Assembly (NCBI GenBank): GCA_944380945.1
Contig: CALWJG010000086.1
Location: 1-6,843 of the forward strand
Length of the DNA stretch: 6,843 bases
Source of the DNA: an uncultured Agathobaculum sp.
Lineage (GTDB): Bacteria > Bacillota > Clostridia > Oscillospirales > Butyricicoccaceae
Reading direction: 5' to 3'
Below are positions 1-4,303 of the stretch, in pieces. The position numbers and the translations under genes were made by a program. Positions within the stretch are counted from its first letter, which is position 1. Every line of letters starts with the position of its first letter. The notes beneath the pieces were generated by a model. That model made no database searches. It had not been told where the DNA came from and saw nothing but the letters and a program-made list of their open reading frames with translations.

Positions 1-291
1 ACCGTGCGTGCCGCCGTCCGCGCAGAAGGTCACGTCGCCCGCTTTCACCGGATAGGACTGATCGTTGTCGTAATACAGGCCCTCGCCCGAGAGGATGTAA
101 TAGGTCTCGGTCTCGCCGTGGTGCGGATGCACGCCCAGCGTGCAGCCCGGCTCGAGCCGCACATGCGCGTACATGCGGCATTTGCCGTTGAGCTGCTCGT
201 CATTCAGCAGGTGTTCGATCAACACATGGCCCTTGCCGCCCGCCATCTGTTCCTTTTTCTCTACTGCGCGTTCGCTGTGGGAAGTCATCAT
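1..291 (-). CDS. Small cupin-fold protein, C-terminus cut by window edge
   Basis: The first 97 residues are visible and the frame runs off the left edge. Cupin motif 1 is complete: G49, five residues, H55-x-H57, four residues, E62, six residues, G69. These His and Glu residues are the usual metal ligands of a single-domain cupin. Motif 2 is nearly complete just before the edge (G85, then A91-D-G93-G-T-H96), with Ala replacing the usual Pro; H96 would be the fourth ligand. Such short cupins bind a divalent metal in a small beta barrel and may be enzymes, isomerases or sugar/ligand sensors; nothing visible chooses between these. I chose the first of two adjacent ATG codons (291 and 288); an AAAGGCGG-like ribosome site lies just upstream. 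There is no signal peptide, so it is cytosolic. It has its own promoter and is separated from spoVM by a hairpin, so it is probably a single-gene unit. The family call is firm; the function is unknown. Confidence 0.9.
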   Translation of the reverse strand, partial: MMTSHSERAVEKKEQMAGGKGHVLIEHLLNDEQLNGKCRMYAHVRLEPGCTLGVHPHHGETETYYILSGEGLYYDNDQSYPVKAGDVTFCADGGTHG

Positions 292-342
292 ATTCGTTTC
301 CGCCTTTCTTGTCCATGTTGCACAGGGTTCCCCCTTGCTTTC

Positions 343-370
343 ATTATACCCGGCCTGCGCCGGAATGCAA
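343..370 (-). promoter_or_regulatory. Putative sigma-A promoter of the cupin gene
   Basis: Read on the minus strand, there is a perfect TATAAT at 343-348 about 50 bases upstream of the cupin start. A poor -35 candidate, TTGCAT at 365-370, lies 16 bases further upstream. The -10 is convincing and the -35 is not. Confidence 0.55.
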
Positions 371-397
371 GCCCCCTAAACCTGCTGACTTGGAAAG

Positions 398-426
398 GCC
401 CCCGTTCGGGTACACCAAACGGGGGC
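398..426 (-). terminator. Hairpin after spoVM, probable terminator
   Basis: There is a perfect 9-bp inverted repeat, GCCCCCGTT (398-406) with AACGGGGGC (418-426), and an 11-base loop. It begins 7 bases after the spoVM stop codon on the minus strand. The following bases on that strand are CTTTCC, so the U-tract is weak. It may be an inefficient terminator or a stabilising 3' hairpin. Confidence 0.6.
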
Positions 427-433
427 GCGGTCC

Positions 434-508
434 TCAGTCCATGCGAAACAGACGGCGCAGCACGCCGCGCAGACATTTCGGGCTCTTCCAGACGGCTACC
501 TTCATCAT
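434..508 (-). CDS. spoVM: SpoVM-like sporulation peptide (24 codons)
   Basis: This is a tiny frame easily missed by gene callers. From the second Met (505) it begins MKVAVWKSPK and continues with C-L-R-G-V-L-R-R-L-F-R-M-D, 23 residues. Bacillus subtilis SpoVM is 26 residues and begins MKFYTIKLPKFLGG. The shared pattern is M1-K2, K7, P9-K10, L12, G14, an aliphatic pair at 15-16, and R17. P9 is the helix-interrupting residue important for SpoVM recognition of the convex forespore membrane. In B. subtilis this amphipathic peptide marks the outer forespore membrane, anchors the coat ATPase SpoIVA and inhibits FtsH. A GGGAGG site (518-523) lies 9 bases before the ATG at 508 and 12 before that at 505, so an extra N-terminal Met is possible. 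The gene sits 16 bases after the 48-residue peptide gene, probably on one transcript, and is followed by a hairpin. The extra Arg residues (R13, R18, R21) make it more basic than the B. subtilis peptide. Confidence 0.87.
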   Translation of the reverse strand: MMKVAVWKSPKCLRGVLRRLFRMD

Positions 509-524
509 TGTGCAAAACCTCCCG

Positions 525-671
525 TCAGCGTTGGAACAGGAACACGCCTGCCGCCAGCAGCGCCAGCGCTGTCAGCCAGAGCGGCAGGCACGACGGCACA
601 AGGCCGCCGATCAGCAGCCCCAGCCCGAGGCACAGGGCCGCCAAGCCGATCGCCTGACCGCGGCAGAACAT
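525..671 (-). CDS. 48-residue two-helix membrane peptide upstream of spoVM
   Basis: I do not recognise this gene. It encodes 48 residues: a short MFCRGQ start, a hydrophobic stretch at about 8-25 rich in Leu, Gly and Ala, a turn near P26-S-C-L-P30, a second hydrophobic stretch at about 31-46, and a C-terminal Q-R. This is a typical small membrane hairpin with both ends on the same side. An AGGAG site lies 11 bases before the ATG, somewhat distant. The codon block before the ATG contains an in-frame TGA, so no longer form exists. An ATG nine bases upstream, in another frame and closer to the AGGAG, gives an Arg/Pro-rich product with no coherent features, so I rejected it. Only 16 bases separate its stop from the first spoVM ATG, suggesting co-transcription and perhaps a forespore or mother-cell membrane role; that role is inference from position only. 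Confidence 0.72.
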   Translation of the reverse strand: MFCRGQAIGLAALCLGLGLLIGGLVPSCLPLWLTALALLAAGVFLFQR

Positions 672-693
672 TGCGCATCACGCTCCTGCTTTC

Positions 694-722
694 AGTATAA
701 GCGGAGGGGGCACGCTGTGTGA
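694..722 (-). promoter_or_regulatory. Tentative promoter of the 48-residue peptide / spoVM unit
   Basis: On the minus strand TATACT (694-699) lies 22 bases upstream of the ATG at 671. The -35 candidate at 17 bp spacing is TCACAC (717-722), a poor match to TTGACA. A sporulation sigma factor would be expected for spoVM (sigma-E in B. subtilis), but I could not make a convincing sigma-E match. The only other route is read-through from the dUTPase gene, 70 bases upstream. Confidence 0.35.
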
Positions 723-741
723 CGGTCCGGCCGGCAAAAGA

Positions 742-1254
742 TCAGCGGTTGTTTGTACTGCCGAAGCCGCCCTCGCGCACACCGTCCGCGTCGTCGTCCT
801 CCGTGACGCCGAAGGGCAGGAAAATGCCCTGCGCAAAGCCCTCGCCCGCGCCGACGGACACCGTCTGCCCCAGCCTGCTGCAGTTGGTCATCTTGATGAA
901 AATATGGCCGCCGTTCTTGGCGTGATAATAATCGCTGTCGATGATGCCGACCGTGTTGTCCAGCTGCAGGCCGTACTGAAAGCCCAGCCCGGAGCGCGGA
1001 TAGATCTGGAGCACCCAGCCCTCCGCGATCTCGGCGCAGATGCCGGTCGGGATCTTGATGGTCTCGCGCGGGACAAGCGAAAACGCGCCGGGCGCGAAAA
1101 AGTCATACCCCGCCGAGCCCGCCGTCGCGCGGCGCGGCAGGTGCAGGTTCTGATAAACTGCCCGCGCCTCCGCTTCGGTACACCGCGTCTCCTTGCACCA
1201 GTCGCGGATAAACTGCTCTTCGGAAACCTTGTGGAATTTTGCGATTTTCTGCAT
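742..1254 (-). CDS. dut: dUTP diphosphatase (trimeric dUTPase family)
   Basis: It hydrolyses dUTP to dUMP and pyrophosphate, keeping uracil out of DNA and supplying dUMP for thymidylate synthesis. All five dUTPase motifs are present in 170 residues: I, SAGYDFFA at 47-54; II, PRSG at 86-89; III, GIIDSDYYHA at 103-112 with the conserved Asp (D106) and the base-stacking Tyr position (Y109); IV, GEGFAQGIF at 137-145; V, GGFGST at 162-167. About 40 residues precede motif I (MQKIAKFHKVSEEQF and on), which I associate with a Clostridia-type subgroup. Motif III is followed by a short insertion with KNGG before the next strand, also typical of that subgroup. The start is the ATG at 1254, with AAAGGAAG about 10 bases upstream; an upstream in-frame extension (to 1479) crosses the promoter, a terminator and the tRNA end and is not coding. 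The protein is cytosolic. Motif V ends STNNR rather than the commoner STG. Confidence 0.93.
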   Translation of the reverse strand: MQKIAKFHKVSEEQFIRDWCKETRCTEAEARAVYQNLHLPRRATAGSAGYDFFAPGAFSLVPRETIKIPTGICAEIAEGWVLQIYPRSGLGFQYGLQLDNTVGIIDSDYYHAKNGGHIFIKMTNCSRLGQTVSVGAGEGFAQGIFLPFGVTEDDDADGVREGGFGSTNNR

Positions 1255-1327
1255 GTCGTTCTGCTTCCTTTCTCTATCTGACGGCCCGCACCGCAGCGCG
1301 GGACAATGGCGTATGGGTTCCGCTCCT

Positions 1328-1356
1328 ATTATAGCAGATGACACGCGCCGCGGAAA
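1328..1356 (-). promoter_or_regulatory. Extended -10 promoter of the dUTPase gene
   Basis: The minus strand reads TGC followed by TATAAT (the hexamer is 1328-1333), an extended -10 element. The -35 position at 17 bp spacing (1351-1356) is TTTCCG, a poor match, as is common with extended -10 promoters. It would give a leader of about 65 bases containing a small CCCGC/GCGGG hairpin. Confidence 0.6.
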
Positions 1357-1403
1357 GGGTGCAGAAAGAAAAATCCGGCGTCGCGGCAGCGTGCGCAGCG
1401 CAC

Positions 1404-1431
1404 AAAAAAGCCGCCTGAAACAGGCGGCTTT
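1404..1431 (-). terminator. Intrinsic terminator after tRNA-Val
   Basis: An 11-bp perfect stem (1407-1417 with 1421-1431) with a three-base loop is followed on the minus strand by six T (1404-1409 read in reverse). It starts three bases after the encoded CCA of the tRNA. Stem and U-tract are both strong. Confidence 0.93.
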
Positions 1432-1434
1432 AGA

Positions 1435-1510
1435 TGGTGGACATTGACGGGTTCGAACCGCCGACCTTCCGCACGTCAAGCGGATGCTCTTCCAGCTGAG
1501 CTAAATGTCC
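1435..1510 (-). tRNA. tRNA-Val (anticodon GAC), CCA encoded
   Basis: The minus strand folds into a complete cloverleaf. The acceptor stem GGACATT/AATGTCC has 7 pairs, followed by discriminator A and a genomically encoded CCA at 1435-1437. The D arm has GCTC/GAGC, the anticodon stem is TCCGC/GCGGA with the loop TTGACGT, and the T arm has GGCGG/CCGTC with the loop TTCGAAC. The anticodon GAC reads Val codons GUC and GUU. It lies 37 bases after the efp stop codon and just before a strong terminator. I see no clear promoter of its own, so it may be processed from the efp transcript. Confidence 0.97.
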
Positions 1511-1516
1511 ATAGCA

Positions 1517-1535
1517 GGACGGCCAAAGGCCGTCC
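1517..1535 (-). other. Hairpin between efp and tRNA-Val, no U-tract
   Basis: A perfect 8-bp inverted repeat (GGACGGCC / GGCCGTCC) with a three-base loop lies between the efp stop and the tRNA 5' end, ending six bases before the tRNA on the minus strand. The bases that follow (TGCTAT) are not a U-tract, so it is a poor intrinsic terminator. It is better read as a 3' stabiliser for efp mRNA or an RNA-processing boundary. Confidence 0.7.
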
Positions 1536-1547
1536 ATATTCACTTGC

Positions 1548-2108
1548 TTACTTCTTGCAGCGCTCGAGATACTCGCCCGTGCGGGTGTCGATCTTGATGC
1601 GCTCGCCCTGCTCGATGAACAGCGGAACCTGAACGGTCGCGCCGGTCTCCACCGTTGCGGGCTTGAGGGTGTTGGTGGCAGTGTTGCCCTTGAAGCCGGG
1701 ATCGGTCTCGGTGATCTCAAGCTCAACGAACAGCGGCGCCTCAACTGCATAAACATTGCCCTTGTAGGAGCAGACCTTGCAGTTCTCGTTTTCCTTTACA
1801 AAGCGGAAATCGTCACCCAGCGTATCCTTGCTGATCGGGATCTGCTCATAGGTTTCGTTGTCCATGAAGTAGTAAAGGTCGCCCTCGTTGTAGAGATACT
1901 GCATGTCGCGGCGCTCTACAAAAGCTGCTTCGTATTTATCCGTCGGATTAAAGGAACGCTCGGTTACCGCGCCGGTAATGACGTTCTTCATTTTGACGCG
2001 GACGAAGGCAGCGCCCTTACCCGGCTTTACATGCTGAAACTCGATGACCTGAAGAACCTGGCCGTCCATTTCAAAAGTTGTGCCGTTACGAAATTCGCCT
2101 GCCAGCAT
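1548..2108 (-). CDS. efp: Translation elongation factor P
   Basis: EF-P binds between the P and E sites of stalled ribosomes and promotes peptide bond formation at polyproline stretches. The 186-residue length and architecture are standard: an N-terminal KOW-like domain (about 1-62) and two OB-type domains (about 67-125 and 130-184). The functional tip loop is VKPGKGAAF at 27-35, with K31 at the position that carries a post-translational modification in other bacteria (K34 in Escherichia coli, K32 in B. subtilis). I see no lysyl-transferase gene nearby, and the KPGKGAAF loop resembles the Bacillus type. The family C-terminal signature is visible as IKIDTRTGEYLER. The ATG at 2108 follows GGAGGA at 9 bases. 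It has a good promoter and a short leader with a 5' hairpin, and is followed by tRNA-Val. Confidence 0.98.
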   Translation of the reverse strand: MLAGEFRNGTTFEMDGQVLQVIEFQHVKPGKGAAFVRVKMKNVITGAVTERSFNPTDKYEAAFVERRDMQYLYNEGDLYYFMDNETYEQIPISKDTLGDDFRFVKENENCKVCSYKGNVYAVEAPLFVELEITETDPGFKGNTATNTLKPATVETGATVQVPLFIEQGERIKIDTRTGEYLERCKK

Positions 2109-2143
2109 ATTGCGATTCCTCCATAGAAAATTTGCTGTTTCCT

Positions 2144-2161
2144 GCCGTCCTCACGGACAGC
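2144..2161 (-). promoter_or_regulatory. Hairpin at the 5' end of the efp leader
   Basis: On the minus strand GCTGTCC pairs with GGACGGC (7 bp, one G-U) around the tetraloop GTGA, a GNRA-type loop. It would begin within a few bases of the transcript start predicted from the -10 at 2170-2175. Terminal hairpins like this commonly protect mRNA 5' ends; that role is inference. Confidence 0.5.
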
Positions 2162-2169
2162 GCTCATAT

Positions 2170-2198
2170 ATAATACCGCATTTTTCGCCGTTTGGCAA
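2170..2198 (-). promoter_or_regulatory. Sigma-A promoter of efp
   Basis: The minus strand has TTGCCA (2193-2198), 17 bp, then TATTAT (2170-2175). Both hexamers are good matches at ideal spacing, giving a leader of about 55 bases before the efp ATG. Confidence 0.8.
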
Positions 2199-2219
2199 GA
2201 GGGATTTTGAAATTTCCCG

Positions 2220-2276
2220 AAAAAATTTTTCCGCACAGCGCGGCAGGCGGCGCAGCCTGCCGCCGTGCCGCCTGCC
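2220..2276 (-). terminator. GC-rich hairpin region after the Cys-rich peptide gene
   Basis: GGCAGGCGGC (2242-2251) and GCCGCCTGCC (2267-2276) form a perfect 10-bp inverted repeat; a competing 7-bp pairing, GGCAGGC with GCCTGCC (2255-2261), uses part of the same bases. On the minus strand the repeat is followed after about 16 bases by six T (2220-2225). A smaller CCGC/GCGG hairpin sits between. The region is probably where transcription from mtaB and the 43-residue gene ends, but the distance from large stem to U-tract is atypical. Confidence 0.5.
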
Positions 2277-2312
2277 CGGTCTGTTCCTTGCCCTGCGGCG
2301 GATGGACCGCCG

Positions 2313-2444
2313 TCAGCAGCAGCAATTGCCGCAGCAGCCGTCCGCGCCGCCGCGCGTGCCCTCGCCGCAGCACACCCAGATCAGGATGATGATCAGGATG
2401 ATCCACCAATTATTCTCGCCGAAGAGCGCGTTAGAAGAACACAT
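2313..2444 (-). CDS. 43-residue Cys-rich single-helix membrane peptide
   Basis: This is an unnamed microprotein. Its layout is MCSSNALFGENN at the N-terminus, a strongly hydrophobic segment W13-W-I-I-L-I-I-I-L-I-W-V24, then C25-C26 and a Gly-rich tail ending in C37-C38 and C41-C42-C43. Eight of 43 residues are Cys, seven of them after the helix. The layout (FGxNN, an Ile/Leu helix, CC, then a Gly/Cys tail) resembles small proteins of clostridial spore-formers, some labelled as high-cysteine coat-like proteins; that comparison is from memory. The ribosome site AGGAGG (2453-2458) lies 8 bases before the ATG, an excellent signal for so short a frame. The gene starts 66 bases after the mtaB stop with no terminator between, so mtaB read-through is possible. 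The Cys tail could form disulfides, bind metal or crosslink into an envelope layer. Confidence 0.8.
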   Translation of the reverse strand: MCSSNALFGENNWWIILIIILIWVCCGEGTRGGADGCCGNCCC

Positions 2445-2510
2445 ACGCTTTTCCTCCTATCAAAGATTTCACTTCATCCTATGGAGGGAGCGCATGGTTG
2501 GTGACTGTTT

Positions 2511-3794
2511 TTACGAAACGATCGCGGCGATCACGCCGTCCCGGACGAGGCCGCGCACCTCGACCTCGACCGGCCGGTTTTTGGCGGCGCCCGGCCCTTC
2601 TATATATATAGGAAAGCCATACCGCCCGTGCGCCGCCCACAGCCCGCCGCTCCGATGCTCGGGCAGCGCCTGCAGCCGCCGGCCGATGAACCGGCTGCGG
2701 TACGCCTCCCCCAGCCGGGCAGCCGTCTGTTTGGCGTGCGCGGCGCGCGCAGCCTTCTCCCGCTGGGACAGCTGACCAGGCAGAGAAGCGGCACGCGTGC
2801 CCTGCCGCGCGGAATACGGGAACACATGCACCGCCGCAAATGCGCACTGCTCCAAAAAGTCCAGCGTCTCGGTAAACTCCGCTTCGCTCTCGCCCGGAAA
2901 GCCGACGATCAGATCGGTCGTCACCGAGCAGTCCGGGAAGGCCTGCCGCAGCAGCTGCACACAATGGGCGTATTCCGCTGTGGTGTACCGCCGTCCCATG
3001 CGCCGCAGCACGCTGTCGCTCCCGCTCTGCAAGGAGAGGTGGAAGTGCAGCGCCAGATTGCCGTATCCCGCCAGCCGCATGCAGAACGCCTCGTCCACGA
3101 TGCGCGGGTCGAGCGAGCCCAGCCGGAAGCGCATGTCCGGAAACGCCGGCAGCAGGCGGCACAGCAGATCGACAAGCGTCACCCGCGGCGTCAGGTCCTT
3201 GCCATAGGAGGCGATCTCGATGCCGGTCAGCACGATCTCGTGCACGCCCGCCGCCTGCAGCTGCGCGGTCTGCATTTCCGCCTGCTCCGGCGGCAGCGAG
3301 CGCACGCGCCCGCGCGCGTACGGTATAATACAATAGGTACAGAAGTTGTCGCACCCATCCTCGATCTTGAGCAGCGCGCGGGTGCGCCCCTGCGGCACGC
3401 CCGCCGGCAGGACCTCAAACGCGCCGTCCTCTTCCCGCTCCACCGCCGGCGCCGGCCGGCCGCTGGCCGCCGCCTCACACAGCTCAATGACGCGCGCACG
3501 GTCATTCGTACCGCACACCAGATCGATCTCCTCCGCCGCGCGCACGCGCGCCGGGTCGGTCTGCGCGAAGCAGCCGCACGCCGCGATCACGGCGCGAGGG
3601 TTTTCCCGCCGCAGCTTGTGGAACGCACGGATATTCTTATGGTCGGAGACCGAGGTCACCGTGCAGGTGTTGATCACGACCGCATCCGCATCCCGGTCAA
3701 CGATCTCATGCCCGCGCGCCGCCGCCAGCTGGGTCAGCGCCTGCGTCTCAAACAAATTCACCTTACAGCCAAGTGTATAAAAAGCAAACCGCAT
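2511..3794 (-). CDS. mtaB: tRNA t6A37 methylthiotransferase MtaB
   Basis: This radical-SAM enzyme converts N6-threonylcarbamoyl-A37 to its 2-methylthio form in tRNAs reading ANN codons. It has 427 residues. The N-terminal UPF0004 domain holds cluster-binding C10 (in YTLGCKVN), C44 (INTCTV) and C75 (GCFAQ). The radical-SAM domain carries CDNFCTYC at 148-155, the CxxxCxxC site for the SAM-binding 4Fe-4S cluster, followed by IIPYARGRVRS. A TRAM-like tRNA-binding region covers about 368-427. The YTLGCKVN start places it in the MtaB/YqeV group rather than MiaB. I chose the ATG at 3794 over the longer frame from 3836: it has GAGG six bases upstream, matches the family N-terminus, and the predicted promoter puts transcription start near 3828, downstream of the 3836 ATG. 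C73 beside C75 is an extra Cys next to the cluster. Confidence 0.95.
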   Translation of the reverse strand: MRFAFYTLGCKVNLFETQALTQLAAARGHEIVDRDADAVVINTCTVTSVSDHKNIRAFHKLRRENPRAVIAACGCFAQTDPARVRAAEEIDLVCGTNDRARVIELCEAAASGRPAPAVEREEDGAFEVLPAGVPQGRTRALLKIEDGCDNFCTYCIIPYARGRVRSLPPEQAEMQTAQLQAAGVHEIVLTGIEIASYGKDLTPRVTLVDLLCRLLPAFPDMRFRLGSLDPRIVDEAFCMRLAGYGNLALHFHLSLQSGSDSVLRRMGRRYTTAEYAHCVQLLRQAFPDCSVTTDLIVGFPGESEAEFTETLDFLEQCAFAAVHVFPYSARQGTRAASLPGQLSQREKAARAAHAKQTAARLGEAYRSRFIGRRLQALPEHRSGGLWAAHGRYGFPIYIEGPGAAKNRPVEVEVRGLVRDGVIAAIVS

Positions 3795-3834
3795 TTTGTG
3801 CCTCATTTCGTCAATATGTTCTATTTCTTTCCCC

Positions 3835-3863
3835 ATTTTACCACAAATCAGGCGTCAAACCAA
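3835..3863 (-). promoter_or_regulatory. Probable promoter of mtaB
   Basis: The minus strand has TTGGTT (3858-3863), 17 bp, and TAAAAT (3835-3840) preceded by TGG, an extended -10. The -35 is weak. Transcription would start near 3828, leaving a leader of about 35 bases before the chosen mtaB ATG. Confidence 0.55.
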
Positions 3864-3882
3864 ACAAAATAATATTTCAGAT

Positions 3883-3911
3883 TTGACAAACAAGGAAGCG
3901 CGTGCTATACT
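3883..3911 (+). promoter_or_regulatory. Strong sigma-A promoter of the 99-residue protein / NlpC-P60 unit
   Basis: TTGACA (3883-3888) is a perfect -35. It is followed by 17 bp and TATACT (3906-3911), preceded by TGC, an extended -10. The predicted start is near 3918, inside the first TGTAAC pair. It diverges from the mtaB promoter, the two -35 elements lying about 20 bases apart. Confidence 0.9.
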
Positions 3912-3927
3912 GTAACCGTAATGTAAC
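3911..3927 (+). promoter_or_regulatory. WalR (YycF)-type operator, first site
   Basis: TGTAAC (3911-3916), five bases, TGTAAC (3922-3927). This fits the published WalR consensus TGTWAH-N5-TGTWAH at every fixed position. It overlaps the last base of the -10 and the predicted transcription start. Such a position would favour repression, though this is inference. Confidence 0.7.
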
Positions 3928-3934
3928 TTTGGAA

Positions 3935-3951
3935 TGTAACCATTTTGTAAC
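3935..3951 (+). promoter_or_regulatory. WalR (YycF)-type operator, second site
   Basis: TGTAAC (3935-3940), five bases, TGTAAC (3946-3951). It is the same arrangement as the first site, 24 bases downstream of it and entirely within the untranslated leader, ending three bases before the AAGGAG ribosome site. Four exact copies of one hexamer at intervals of 11, 13 and 11 bases are unlikely by chance in this GC-rich setting. Confidence 0.7.
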
Positions 3952-3967
3952 TATAAGGAGCATATGA

Positions 3968-4267
3968 ATGTCAACTTCTTCCAAGAAGAAAGACCTGCTG
4001 GAGTATAAAGGCCATCCGCTGATGCGCAAGGAAAACATCATCTATTATGGGTCGATGAGCGATTCCCATATTATTATGATGCAGATCCTTGAGTCCGGCG
4101 AGGTCAAGGGCATGCCGGTCGCCAAGCGCGTCTCGGTGCAGCTGCAGCAGACGGCCCCCAACGTTCGCGTGCGGGACCGCATCGTCAAAAAGACAGAGAA
4201 GGACAGCCTGTGGGCCGCCATGGACATCGCTTCCATCTGGCTCGGCCGCGCGCTGCATACCAAGTAA
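3968..4267 (+). CDS. Unrecognised 99-residue cytosolic protein, first gene of a putative WalR-controlled unit
   Basis: I cannot assign a function. The protein has a Lys-rich N-terminus (SSKKKDLLEYKGHPL), a probable beta region with IIYYGSMSDSHIIMMQIL at about 25-42, a charged middle (RVRDRIVKKTEKDSL at about 66-80), and a C-terminal amphipathic helix, AAMDIASIWLGRAL. It has no signal peptide, membrane helix or Cys, so it is a small compact cytosolic protein. It reads like a conserved family of Clostridia rather than a random frame. The ATG at 3968 follows AAGGAG by 7 bases; an out-of-frame ATG at 3964 gives a short dead end. The stop lies 36 bases before the chosen start of the NlpC/P60 gene with no terminator between, so both share one transcript. 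Its place ahead of a wall hydrolase under a WalR-like operator suggests an envelope-linked or regulatory role, by context only. Confidence 0.88.
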   Translation: MSTSSKKKDLLEYKGHPLMRKENIIYYGSMSDSHIIMMQILESGEVKGMPVAKRVSVQLQQTAPNVRVRDRIVKKTEKDSLWAAMDIASIWLGRALHTK

Positions 4268-4303
4268 TACAGACCAACCCGCATGATTGGAGGTCAATAT
4301 CCC

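Noticed and set aside
4..722. Long plus-strand frames across the left end (to 657 and 309-722).
   Set aside because: They lie opposite the cupin, SpoVM-like and 48-residue genes, lack ribosome sites, and are Arg/His/Pro-rich as expected for antisense of GC-rich coding sequence.
742..1479. Longer 245-residue form of the dUTPase.
   Set aside because: The extra 75 codons cross the promoter, the tRNA terminator and the tRNA 3' end and are not family-like; the ATG at 1254 has a ribosome site.
2445..2510. A sigma-K-like promoter (AC, about 17 bp, CATAGGATG on the minus strand) before the 43-residue peptide gene.
   Set aside because: The -10 match is imperfect and the -35 is only two bases, so chance occurrence is too likely to report as a feature.
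2599..2612. Alternating TATATATATA tract inside mtaB.
   Set aside because: It encodes the Ile-Tyr-Ile of the TRAM region in frame, has no partner repeat, and is explained by coding.
2628..3872. 414-codon plus-strand frame opposite mtaB.
   Set aside because: It is the antisense shadow of a fully supported MtaB with all its cluster motifs; composition is Arg/Gln/His-heavy with no domain.
3911..3951. Reading the TGTAAC copies as a short CRISPR-like or iteron array.
   Set aside because: Repeats are only 6 bases with 5-7 base spacers, there are only four, and no cas or replication gene is present; the response-regulator operator pattern fits exactly.
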